Shown here: positions 7,755 through 15,963 of the stretch, in pieces
Layout of the letters: each line of letters begins with the position of its first letter
Numbering within the stretch: the first letter of the stretch is position 1
Assembly (NCBI RefSeq): GCF_000303155.1
Contig: NC_018719.1
Location: 2,542,001 to 2,606,000 of the forward strand
Reading direction: 5' to 3'
Length of the DNA stretch: 64,000 nt
Source: Candidatus Nitrososphaera gargensis Ga9.2
GTDB taxonomy: Archaea > Thermoproteota > Nitrososphaeria > Nitrososphaerales > Nitrososphaeraceae
Position numbers and translations under genes: made by a program
Notes under the pieces: generated by a model
The model's database searches: none
What the model saw: the letters and a program-made list of their open reading frames with translations, nothing else
Told to the model about the DNA's origin: nothing

Positions 7755-8648
7755 ATGCTAATAAAGTCGGCGGGCATCATATGCCCAAACTGCGGCGACG
7801 GCCAAAAGGTCACCGATGTCGAGTCGGGCGAGCTTATCTGCACAAAGTGCGGCTTTGTGATACGCGAGCGCGTAGGCAATGAGGAGGAGGACTGGAGCGT
7901 CCTTGCCAGAGAGCCGGGCAGCAAATTGAGGACCAGCCCCACTTCGCTTGCCCGCTCTGGCATGGGCCTCTCCACGATTATCGGCAGGCCGGACATGAGC
8001 GCCGGCAGCGGCCTCAACGCGGCCATGCGATCGACCTTTGACCGCCTGCGGGCGTGGGATTTCAGGATAAAGGGGCAGGACGAGCGGAGCCTCAGGCGCG
8101 CATTTGTTGAGCTTGACAGGCTGCGGAGCGCGCTCGGGCTGTCAGATGCGATAGTCGAAAAGACCGCCTACATCTACCGCCGGGCGCAGGAGCGGGGGCT
8201 TGTACGGGGCAGGACGATGCGCGCCGTGCTGGGTGCGGCCATCTACATCGTGCAGAGGGAGATGGGCGTCTCTGGCACCCTGCAGGACATCATAAACGCG
8301 ACAAACACGACAGAAAAGGATCTTGCAAGGGCCTATAGGATACTGTTACGCGAGCTTGACCTGAAGGTCCCGATGCTTGACCCTGCAAAGTGTGTCTCCC
8401 GTGTGGCGAGCAAGGCCAACATAAGCGAGCGCACAAAGCGGAAGGCGATGGACATGATCTACAACGTCATAAAGAGCGGGCTTGCGGCAGGCAAGGACCC
8501 TATGGGGCTTGCAGCATCGGTGCTGTACATAGCCTGCACGAGCAGTGGCGAGCCAAAAAGCCAGGCTGCTATAGCGGACGCGGCCGGCGTATCAGAAGTG
8601 ACCTTGAGAAAGAACCAGCGAATGATTATCGAGCAGGCGGCTACATGA
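7755..8648 (+). CDS. tfb: transcription initiation factor IIB (TFB)
   Basis: The 297-residue protein has the N-terminal zinc ribbon (C10, C13, C29, C32), then the B-reader/linker segment (EEDWSVLAREPGSKLRTSPTS) and two cyclin-like repeats (about 100-195 and 200-295). The second repeat ends in the BRE-contacting helix-turn-helix (SQAAIADAAGVSEVTLRKNQ). TFB binds TBP and the BRE and recruits RNA polymerase. Length is typical. Nitrososphaeria encode several TFBs, so this may be one of several paralogs. It stands alone with its own TATA box. Confidence 0.95.
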   Translation: MLIKSAGIICPNCGDGQKVTDVESGELICTKCGFVIRERVGNEEEDWSVLAREPGSKLRTSPTSLARSGMGLSTIIGRPDMSAGSGLNAAMRSTFDRLRAWDFRIKGQDERSLRRAFVELDRLRSALGLSDAIVEKTAYIYRRAQERGLVRGRTMRAVLGAAIYIVQREMGVSGTLQDIINATNTTEKDLARAYRILLRELDLKVPMLDPAKCVSRVASKANISERTKRKAMDMIYNVIKSGLAAGKDPMGLAASVLYIACTSSGEPKSQAAIADAAGVSEVTLRKNQRMIIEQAAT

Positions 8649-8686
8649 GCTGAAAAATTTGAACGTGCTTCTTCGGCGGCATTCTA

Positions 8687-9099
8687 TTATCTTTCTATCG
8701 AGGTAGCGGAACCAACAACAATCACACCCACGATATCGTATCTATCAAGACCCTCTGAAGAGGGAAAGGCTGCGGCCGGTATAGTTATTTCGCCTAAGAA
8801 GCGGCTGGGCTGTATCTTCAGCAATGCCCAGAATGACTCGTTCCCGCTATTGTAGTCTATGCCATAATAATGCTTTCCATCTTCTCCCAAGAATCCAAAG
8901 CGGCATTCCTGCGTTTCTGCACCACCGCCAAATAGACCAAACCATGGCTTTTTGTGCGGCAGGCAGCCACCTTGCCAACCATAGTTACTGTTCTTTTGCC
9001 AGAAGCCAGTTCAGCCTGAGCAGTAATGATGGCAAATGCCCCTATTATTAGAAGAGCGGCTGATATGCCAAATGCAATGTAGAGCCAAGAGCTTGACAT
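8687..9099 (-). pseudogene. secreted one-domain protein split by a frameshift
   Basis: From the ATG at 9099 the protein starts with a signal or anchor helix (WLYIAFGISAALLIIGAFAII) and runs to GKRTVTMVGKV. There a single missing base near 8967-8970 switches the frame to GGCLPHKKPWFGLFGG, then QECRFGFLGEDGKHYYGID, ending SATSIER at 8687. Reading GT-N-GGC restores VGCLPHKK, a pattern I associate with small secreted proteins having CLPHK and an ECxFG motif that could form a disulfide. Function unknown. It is either a fresh pseudogene or a sequencing indel. Confidence 0.65.
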
Positions 9100-9295
9100 A
9101 TGGTGGCTGCCATCATAACATCACATCTGCTTCTTTTGAGCCTTTAGCTACTCCCGGTGCTCGTACTAATTTTTGTAGCATAGAGTTTTTTAATATTCAG
9201 CAATTTTTACTACAATTGGCACTGCAAGAAGAAACTATACGCAGTTTTGGTGATTGAAAGGCGGCTTGTTAAACCCGGCAAATAATAATAATGGA

Positions 9296-9649
9296 TCAGC
9301 GAGCATCCGAAGTAGTAAAGATGACCCTTTGCGCGGGCGTTGATTGGGCTACCTTTTCTATCTCGACCATAGAAGCACCTTTATTATTTGTATTCAATGC
9401 TACTATGTTACTTATTCTTGCCTGTGGCAAGATGATGCCCAATTCATGCAAATATGTTATTGTAGAATCGCTTGGCTGCTTGTAGCCATCCTCTATTAGC
9501 ATGCAAATTACCCCTGTGCTGCGCACTCCTCGTACTATATCGCCAGAATTGATACCAAGCTCCCGCATCTGGCTACTCTCGATCCTGATAATTGATGTGT
9601 TAAAGTCTTCTTGGAGCGGAGGGTACGGCCTGAAGGATGTCTTCAGCAT
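9296..9649 (-). CDS. stand-alone CDC48/VAT N-domain-like protein
   Basis: The 117-residue protein reads like the double-psi beta-barrel N-domain of CDC48/VAT: SIIRIESSQMRELGINSGDI followed by a second half, LHELGIILPQARISNIVALN, and the beta-hairpin end STPAQRVIFTT. Two pseudo-repeats of the form R(I/L)xxxxMxxLGIxxGD are visible. In CDC48 this domain binds substrates and adaptors ahead of two AAA modules. Here no ATPase follows; the frame stops right after the domain. It may be an adaptor or a truncated relic. Family assignment is from pattern only. Confidence 0.5.
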   Translation of the reverse strand: MLKTSFRPYPPLQEDFNTSIIRIESSQMRELGINSGDIVRGVRSTGVICMLIEDGYKQPSDSTITYLHELGIILPQARISNIVALNTNNKGASMVEIEKVAQSTPAQRVIFTTSDAR

Positions 9650-9659
9650 TGACGATTAA

Positions 9660-10057
9660 TTGCTGCATTATTCTTTTAAATCATGCTACAAACTGAGTCA
9701 TAATAGGTTCATTCGTAGGTGTTAAAATTGCTATACCTGCCCTTGTTTTTGAGCCTTTGATCACAGGTTGCACAAACCCAACCTCAAATTAGTTCTTTAA
9801 TAATACAAACTGCCATTGCTGCTCAATGTCAGCTAGTGCCAGCTTTGCAATGGAATCAAGGCAGAATAATTTTTTGTTTGGAATATTCGTCCGTGCTCAA
9901 AATATTTCAATTTTGGAATATTATTCCAGACGCAAGCGTGGAAGATGGAATAAAAATATTCCAGAGTATAAAAGAACTGAACTATTCCTGCATTATTCTT
10001 GGACTGGAAACGCGCATGTGTATCTCGACATGCTCCACTAGAAGCGTGTGCACGAGG
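9660..10057. other. AT-rich intergenic stretch with repeated GGAATATT-like words
   Basis: Words of the type GAATATT/AATATTCC recur at about 9880-9960. Frames of 71 and 92 codons exist. One includes a fairly natural stretch (IIPDASVEDGIKIFQS) but then runs antisense into the phosphatase gene. I see no supported gene. Confidence 0.4.
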
Positions 10058-10864
10058 TCAGAACAGAGCTGCAAGGCGCTCGCGCATGCCGTCGTTTGCA
10101 ACCACCATATATGACAGCCTGGTCTTGACGTCAAGGTCCGACTCTAGGTCCGAGCCGCTGTCAGAGTATGCCTTTGCTCCCGCCTCCTTTGCGATCAGGT
10201 AGCCGGCGGCAATGTCGGTCGGCCGGATCTTACCGCGCAGGTCAATGTAGGCGTCCAGAAGCCCTCGGGCGAGAAAGCACATTTCAAGCGCGTTTGCGCC
10301 AAACTGCCGGGTGTGGTCGGCCTCTGCGATTATAGGAGCAAGACGCTCGATGACTGTGGGCTTGACTCCCGATATGTTGATGCCTATCGCGGGGTCTGCC
10401 GGGCTCTCCTTCTTGGCCGATATCCTTTTGCCGTTGAGGAATGCGCCCTTGCCCTTTGAAGCGTAGTAGAGATCGCCCCTTGCAAGGTCGATTATCGCCG
10501 CGTCGGTTACGGTGCTCAGCCTAAAGTCGGTCGCATAGGCGATAGAGCAGCAGTAGAACGGTATCCCGCGCACAGCGTTCGTGGTGCCGTCGATCGCATC
10601 CATTATAATGTAGCCGCGCTTGCCCTCGATCCTGCCGCACTCTTCGCCAATTATCGTGGCGTCTATTCCTCGCTTCCTGAGGATATCGATCACAGTCTTT
10701 TCCGCTATCAGGTCTATCCTGCGCGACATGTCGCCTCCCGCCCCCCTGCCTATCTGCCTGCTCGCCCGGTCAGTCCCGGCAAGGCCGCGGGTCTTGGCGT
10801 GGACCTGCCTGCATGCCTGCTTTAGAACGTCTACTACTATTACCATTATTACATGCGCAAGCAC
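10058..10864 (-). CDS. inositol monophosphatase / archaeal FBPase family phosphatase
   Basis: The 268-residue protein contains the family metal-site motifs: an acidic IIGEECGR loop (Glu ligand), MDAIDGTTNAVRGIPFYCCS (DxDGT) and RPTDIAAGYLIAKEAGA (the WDxAAG-type motif, with T replacing W). In archaea this family includes inositol-1-phosphatase and fructose-1,6-bisphosphatase activities; sequence alone does not separate them. Several hydrophobic residues precede the fold, and a start at the Met at residue 7 is possible. Confidence 0.85.
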   Translation of the reverse strand: MLAHVIMVIVVDVLKQACRQVHAKTRGLAGTDRASRQIGRGAGGDMSRRIDLIAEKTVIDILRKRGIDATIIGEECGRIEGKRGYIIMDAIDGTTNAVRGIPFYCCSIAYATDFRLSTVTDAAIIDLARGDLYYASKGKGAFLNGKRISAKKESPADPAIGINISGVKPTVIERLAPIIAEADHTRQFGANALEMCFLARGLLDAYIDLRGKIRPTDIAAGYLIAKEAGAKAYSDSGSDLESDLDVKTRLSYMVVANDGMRERLAALF

Positions 10865-10979
10865 CCTTCAACGCAGACTCAATAAAAAGATTTTATGATG
10901 ATATGATGCCCGCGCGCAGAGGTTTAACCCAGAACAATCTCGCTTCCTATATTTAATTCCGGGCGACCTCGGTCTTTTC

Positions 10980-11123
10980 ATGCTACACTGCCCCGATTGC
11001 GGCTGCGAGATGTTCCAGCGGATCATCGTGACAAAGCTGGGCGATGTCAATGGTTGGAGCTGCGTCTCATGCAAGGCATTCTACAAGATAAAGGAGCTGA
11101 AGAAGGCAATCCTTACAGTCTAA
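10980..11123 (+). CDS. 47-residue zinc-ribbon protein
   Basis: The ATG at 10980 opens a 47-codon gene with HCPDCGCEMFQRIIVTKLGD and WSCVSCKAFYKIKELKK, i.e. CPxCGC and CxxC knuckles of a rubredoxin-like zinc ribbon ending in a basic helix. It lies 27-96 bp before the proline dehydrogenase start on the same strand and may be co-transcribed. Function unknown. Confidence 0.7.
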   Translation: MLHCPDCGCEMFQRIIVTKLGDVNGWSCVSCKAFYKIKELKKAILTV

Positions 11124-11219
11124 AGTTATATCAGAGAAACACGATTATTTTTGTTGCTATTGGAGACTACTACTGCGACTGCGTCATCAACCCACTCGCA
11201 CAGCTATGACGCTGGCCTC

Positions 11220-12062
11220 ATGGAGCGGCTGCTGTTCAGGGTGGCAAAAAAGTGGGTCGCCGGCTATGACGCTGGCGAGGCGATAGCAGCTGCGCTTGAT
11301 TCCAACAGCAGAGGCATGTCCGCCATCCTGAACTTCCTTGGCGAGGACACCACCGACGCCAAGATCGTGGATCAGACTGTAAGGGAGTACCTGTCATTGA
11401 TGGACCTGATCGGCAAAAGGCAGGTGCGGGGATGCGTGTCGGTCAAGCCGACCCAGCTTGGCCTTGCGATCGACTATGACATGTGCCTGCAAAATTTCAA
11501 GAGGCTTACTGCCAGAGCAAAAGAGCTTGATCAATTCATGTGGATAGACATGGAGTCTGTCAAGTTCACCGAGGACACGATTGCTATCTATCTGGAGCTT
11601 TACAAGCAGTACGACATGACTGGCGTAGCAATACAGTCATACCTGCGCCGGAGCGCAAGCGACCTACTGCACATAGCCGAGCATGGCGGCAAGGTGAGGC
11701 TTGTCAAGGGCGCGTATCACGAGCCTGAGGAACACGCTTTTTCTACAAAAGAGGAGGTTGACGCCAATTATGTAAAGCTCATGAGGATGCTCTTTGAAAG
11801 CGGAAGCTTTTTTGCCATAGCGACCCACGACTCGAACATGATCGAAGAGGCCATCAGGCTGAGCAATGACAGTACAAAGGAGTTCGAGTTCCAGTTGCTG
11901 ATGGGGATCCGGGATGAGTTGAAAAACGAGCTTACCACAAAAGAATTTGCAGTTGCCGAGTACATCCCCTACGGCAGCCAGTGGCTTCCCTACTCTGTGC
12001 GCAGGATAAGGGAGCGCAAGCGCAACCTGCTTTTATTGGCCAGATCTCTCATTCAACAATAA
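11220..12062 (+). CDS. proline dehydrogenase
   Basis: The protein oxidises proline to 1-pyrroline-5-carboxylate with FAD and passes electrons to the quinone pool. The TIM-barrel blocks are clear: SVKPTQLGL, VRLVKGAYHEPEE, ATHDSNMIEEA and the signature EYIPYGSQWLPYSVRRIRER. I chose the ATG at 11220 (280 residues, MERLLFRVAKKWV); the frame is open back to a TTG at 11151, but that stretch (TTTATASSTHSHS) is not family-like. Its partner P5C dehydrogenase converges on the other strand and overlaps its end by 14 bp. Confidence 0.9.
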   Translation: MERLLFRVAKKWVAGYDAGEAIAAALDSNSRGMSAILNFLGEDTTDAKIVDQTVREYLSLMDLIGKRQVRGCVSVKPTQLGLAIDYDMCLQNFKRLTARAKELDQFMWIDMESVKFTEDTIAIYLELYKQYDMTGVAIQSYLRRSASDLLHIAEHGGKVRLVKGAYHEPEEHAFSTKEEVDANYVKLMRMLFESGSFFAIATHDSNMIEEAIRLSNDSTKEFEFQLLMGIRDELKNELTTKEFAVAEYIPYGSQWLPYSVRRIRERKRNLLLLARSLIQQ

Positions 12063-13620
12063 TAGTCTGGCTCTGCTCGCGCATAAACTGCGTAAGGTAA
12101 TGCGGCCCGCCCGTCCCCCTGCCTGTGGTGCCTGAGCTCTTCCAGCCGCCAAAGGGCTGGCATCCGACCATCGCGCCGGTGGTCGCGCTCGCCTGCCTGT
12201 TGACGTAAACGACACCGGCTTCGATGCAGTCGAGGAACTCTTTGATCTCTTCCTGCTTGCCGCTGAATATGCCGGCCGTCAGGCCATAGTCGGACTCGTT
12301 TGCAAGCTTGATCGCGTCGTCAAACTTTTCATAGTGGGCCACGCACAGGATCGGCACGAATAGCTCCTCCTTGAACAGCCGGTGCTTTTTTGGAAGTCCC
12401 GTTACAATCATGGGCTGGACGTAGTAGCCGTGCTTTAGCTCGCCGTCTTTTATGGCAGAGCCGCCGACCAGGACCTTGCCATCCCTGTCAGCCATCTTGG
12501 CGTACCGCTGGTATTTCTTGTAGGCGTCCTCGTTGGCAAGCGGGCCGACAAAGGTGTTGGGGTCAAGTGGGTTTCCGACAGGCAGGTCCCTTGTCTTTTC
12601 TACAAGCCTCTTGACGAACTCGTCTTTTACTTTCTTGTGCACATAGACGCGTGAGCATGCGCTGCACTTTTGCCCCGAGTAGCCAAATGCCGCCTTGAGC
12701 ACACCGTCGACTGCCTTGCCAATGTCAGCGGTCTCGGTCACTATAGCAGGGTTCTTGCCGCCAAGCTCTGCTATAAGCGGCTTGGGTCTTGTTTTGCTGA
12801 ACTCTTGGGCCATGCCATAGCCTACATCACGGGAGCCGGTGAACACGATCCCTGAAACGTCCTTGTTGCTGACGAGCTCGCCTCCAACCTTGCCGCCTGG
12901 GCCTATCACCAAGTTAAAGACGCCATCTGGCAGCCCCGCCTGCTTGAACACCTCGGCAAATTTGCATGCGATTATCGGCGTATTGCTCGACGGCTTGACG
13001 ACCACGGTGTTGCCTGTAATGATCGCTCCGGTACTCATGCCGACCAAGATGGCGGCAGGAAAATTGAATGGAGCGATGACTCCCCACACGCCGTAGGGCT
13101 TCATGACGCTTCTGCTCTTTTCGTTTGGTTGGGCGCTTTTCATCACTGTTTCAAAGCCATTGTTCCTCTCCATTTCTTCAGAGTAGTAGCGCAAAAAGTC
13201 AATAGCCTCGTCGACATCCGCTATGGCCTCATAGCGGTTCTTGCCGTTCTCGTACGAGATCCATGCGGCAAGCTCAAACTTGCGCTGGCTCATAATGTCC
13301 GCTGCAGATCGGCATATCTGCACGCGCTCTTGGTAGTTCGTCCGGCTCCAGCTCTCAAACGCCTTTTTGGCCGCCGCCACGGCCTGCTTTACATGGCTGG
13401 CGCTTCCAACCGGAAGGTGGCCAAGCACTATTCTGGTATCTATTGGCGATACGTGAGATGTGGTGGCTGGCGTCCTTACCTCCCTACCGCCTATTATCAT
13501 TGCATATTTCCTGCCAAACTCTGTCCTTACCTGCTCCAGTGCCCTCTCGTACCTATCGTGAAACTGCCCTTCCGCCTTCTCTGCCATGAACCTGCGCACG
13601 GTGTGCTCGTTTTCAAACAT
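12049..13620 (-). CDS. 1-pyrroline-5-carboxylate (L-glutamate gamma-semialdehyde) dehydrogenase
   Basis: The 523-residue NAD(P)-dependent aldehyde dehydrogenase converts pyrroline-5-carboxylate/glutamate semialdehyde to glutamate. The catalytic residues are visible: Glu285 in PLIAELGGKNP and Cys319 in GYSGQKCSACSR, plus the Rossmann motif VFTGSRDVGYG and the C-terminal GGWKSSGTTGRGTGG. The length and the RCA-type N-terminus (FMAEKAEGQFHDRY) fit the RocA/PutA group. With the convergent proline dehydrogenase it completes proline-to-glutamate catabolism. Confidence 0.93.
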   Translation of the reverse strand: MFENEHTVRRFMAEKAEGQFHDRYERALEQVRTEFGRKYAMIIGGREVRTPATTSHVSPIDTRIVLGHLPVGSASHVKQAVAAAKKAFESWSRTNYQERVQICRSAADIMSQRKFELAAWISYENGKNRYEAIADVDEAIDFLRYYSEEMERNNGFETVMKSAQPNEKSRSVMKPYGVWGVIAPFNFPAAILVGMSTGAIITGNTVVVKPSSNTPIIACKFAEVFKQAGLPDGVFNLVIGPGGKVGGELVSNKDVSGIVFTGSRDVGYGMAQEFSKTRPKPLIAELGGKNPAIVTETADIGKAVDGVLKAAFGYSGQKCSACSRVYVHKKVKDEFVKRLVEKTRDLPVGNPLDPNTFVGPLANEDAYKKYQRYAKMADRDGKVLVGGSAIKDGELKHGYYVQPMIVTGLPKKHRLFKEELFVPILCVAHYEKFDDAIKLANESDYGLTAGIFSGKQEEIKEFLDCIEAGVVYVNRQASATTGAMVGCQPFGGWKSSGTTGRGTGGPHYLTQFMREQSQTIIVE

Positions 13621-13704
13621 CTACTACTGATATCGTGACAAGAACCTTAAAAATCATGAGTGATAGAAAAGAATACTAATTACTTTTACCCACCACCCTA
13701 CACA

Positions 13705-13905
13705 ATGAGCGCTACCAGCAGCAAATCGCGGATAGTACTCTTCCTGTTGGTAGTCATTGCGCTGGTCTTTTTCATAACAAGCTTTGTGGCTGCGGCATTT
13801 ACAAATAGCGTCAACAACAGTATTCAAGAGGCTAGCTCCCAAGCAAGCTGCATAATAGTGCAGACTGGCGAAGATAAAGTGTTTGGCGAATGCGGTTTCT
13901 CCTAG
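13705..13905 (+). CDS. small single-pass membrane protein
   Basis: From the ATG at 13705 the 66-residue protein has one strong membrane helix (IVLFLLVVIALVFFITSFVA) followed by a Ser/Asn-rich external segment with two Cys (ASCIIVQTGEDK, FGECGFS). The frame is open 15 codons upstream, but that part is a low-complexity Tyr/Pro stretch. Its stop overlaps the stop of the convergent surface-protein gene by 4 bp. No family recognised. Confidence 0.55.
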   Translation: MSATSSKSRIVLFLLVVIALVFFITSFVAAAFTNSVNNSIQEASSQASCIIVQTGEDKVFGECGFS

Positions 13906-15917
13906 CGCCTTAACCGCTTCCAGGCCAGTATTGCTGCCAGGCCAGCTGCGGCTATAGCTGCAGGCAGTGGAAATTCCGGCACTGCAGTTGTACCCTGTAT
14001 TGTGATCTTTTGCAGGTCGTGTTCGTGCTCTATTGTTATCATAGCATGCGTCTGATTCTCTGCCGTGCTGACGCCTTCTGCCGCCGACGTGCCGTCAAGG
14101 CTGACTGCAAAGGGTCCGGCCATGAATTCTTTGGGAATTGAGAATTCTGATCTGCCTGATGCATCCTGCACGCCTTCCAGGCTAATGTTGATGCTCCTGC
14201 TCGGCGGGTCAAAGGCTGCATCCACTATGCGCGAGTTCGTTTGCAGGCCTACACCATATTGCATCCCTTCATGTTCAAAAACGACTGTCCCCTTCCTCAC
14301 GAGCACCGTTTCGACTGGCGGTGAAAGAGGCTTTTGCGCTATCACAACCCCGGTTATTTTGGTTGCTGGCATCTTGTCCAGCCTGATGACCGTCGCCGCA
14401 CTGCTTGGCACAGTCGCACTCTTGTACCCGTCTGCCGATACTGTGACTTCATCAAAGAGCGATCTTGTGCTATTATCCTTGATAGGGATGATCAGTTCGT
14501 ATGCCCCGTGAGGGCCGGTCTTGGCTGCAAACAATTCGGCACTTGGGATGACGCTGGCAAAGCTTGGTACTACTGAAGCATTCTCTATGGGCCTGCCGCT
14601 GCTACTGTCTGTTACCTTGCCTCTTATTGTAATTGTTTCTCCAAAATCAAGGACGATATTTGCAAGGCTGCCGGCCTGAACCTCGATTAAACTGCTAACA
14701 GGCACGCTGCCAAAGGACGCCGTGACGACATAGGTGCCGCTGCTAATGCCGCTGTCAAGAGTAAACCTGCCATCCTGATCGGTTTTTGCGGTAGCCGTGC
14801 CTGCTGCAAGGAATAGTGCAAGCTGCGTATCGTCCACATGCAGCCCCTTTGGCATTGCAAAGATGGTGGCATCTGCAACAGGGTTGCCGTTTGGTTCAAC
14901 CACCCTTCCACTGATTGTGCCGGATTTGTGCAGTGTAAAATTAACTGTATTATTTTCTGCCGGCAAAGTCACGGCAGCGCTTGCAGGGGCGTACTCCTTG
15001 CTGAAAAGTGACGGGATGATGATGGTGTATTCTCCTGGTGCCAGATCGTTGTCAAGCGTATAGCGCCCGTCAGAATCTGTAATTGCTGCAGTATCGACCA
15101 TGATGCCGTTGCTATCAAATGCAAACACTGCCACGTCTGGCACAGCATTACCGGCGCTATCTGTTACTCTGCCGGATATGGCATGTGAGTTCTTTAGCTG
15201 CACGTTCAGCGTGGTGAGCTTGCCCTGCTCCAGCTGCACTTCAGAGACATGCGATATGTATCCTGCATCTTGTGTTTTGAACAGGATTGGGACTTTGTTC
15301 TGAAGCGAACCAAGCTCGGTATTGTTTAAAAGATTTTGCAATATGGCAATGTCAATTCCGGGCTTGAAAGCATAGATATCGTATTGGCCAGTCTTCAAGC
15401 CGGTGTCAAGCACGAAAACTCCATCGTCCATTGTAATATCATAATTGGCCGAATGCGGGCTTGATGCTGCAACTACAATGCCAGGGATTGGTCTGCCCTG
15501 CTCGTCTGTAATGCGCCCGGATACCATAGCAGACGGCTGCATAAAGATCGTCAGGTTTTTGGCCGCGCTAGTGCCGTCAACTACTACTATGTTGTTTGAT
15601 GACGCTACAAAACCGGGCACAAACACTGTTACGTTGTAGATGCCCGGATCAAGCGATTCGTTTAGCTCAAACCTGCCGAATGCGTCTGTTGATACATGAG
15701 GTGTAAAAGCTGACAGCAGCTCTGCCGTTTCAAGCGCATTTCGCACGTTGGAAGGCGAGCCTCCTGTCGCAATTATCGATTGGAGTATCAGGTCTTCCTG
15801 CCCGTTCACTACTACAAGGGCGTTTTTTACAGGAACCCCGCTCTGCGCGCTGGCAGGCATCATAATGATGACGGTCATTACTGCTAGCGCTAGGACAGCT
15901 AGAGCGAGTTTTTTCAC
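13902..15917 (-). CDS. large surface protein with carboxypeptidase-regulatory-like repeats and PEF-CTERM-like anchor
   Basis: The 671-residue protein starts with a signal peptide (KKLALAVLALAVMTVIIM, cleavage near PASAQS). It then has four to five carboxypeptidase-D regulatory-like / Ig-like repeats, each with the pattern SGRVTDxxGxPIPxxxVxA ... DGRFTLDSGLxxGxYxV (repeat starts near residues 133, 246, 335 and 430). The C-terminus is VPEFPLPAAIAAAGLAAIL followed by AWKRLRR: a Pro-Glu-Phe motif, a membrane helix and a basic tail. That is the layout of PEF/PEFG-CTERM sorting signals processed by archaeosortases. It is likely an S-layer-associated or adhesive surface protein. Confidence 0.85.
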   Translation of the reverse strand: MKKLALAVLALAVMTVIIMMPASAQSGVPVKNALVVVNGQEDLILQSIIATGGSPSNVRNALETAELLSAFTPHVSTDAFGRFELNESLDPGIYNVTVFVPGFVASSNNIVVVDGTSAAKNLTIFMQPSAMVSGRITDEQGRPIPGIVVAASSPHSANYDITMDDGVFVLDTGLKTGQYDIYAFKPGIDIAILQNLLNNTELGSLQNKVPILFKTQDAGYISHVSEVQLEQGKLTTLNVQLKNSHAISGRVTDSAGNAVPDVAVFAFDSNGIMVDTAAITDSDGRYTLDNDLAPGEYTIIIPSLFSKEYAPASAAVTLPAENNTVNFTLHKSGTISGRVVEPNGNPVADATIFAMPKGLHVDDTQLALFLAAGTATAKTDQDGRFTLDSGISSGTYVVTASFGSVPVSSLIEVQAGSLANIVLDFGETITIRGKVTDSSSGRPIENASVVPSFASVIPSAELFAAKTGPHGAYELIIPIKDNSTRSLFDEVTVSADGYKSATVPSSAATVIRLDKMPATKITGVVIAQKPLSPPVETVLVRKGTVVFEHEGMQYGVGLQTNSRIVDAAFDPPSRSINISLEGVQDASGRSEFSIPKEFMAGPFAVSLDGTSAAEGVSTAENQTHAMITIEHEHDLQKITIQGTTAVPEFPLPAAIAAAGLAAILAWKRLRR

Positions 15918-15963
15918 CTGTAAGGATTGTCTGGTGTATTTTTAAGGCAACCCGAAGACTGTT

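Noticed and set aside
9836-10114. 92-codon plus-strand frame before the phosphatase
   Set aside because: One stretch reads naturally, but the frame ends antisense inside the phosphatase gene and no family or start signal supports it.
14065-15945. Several plus-strand frames (60-148 codons) across the surface-protein gene
   Set aside because: They mirror the repeats of the real gene on the minus strand and lack independent support.
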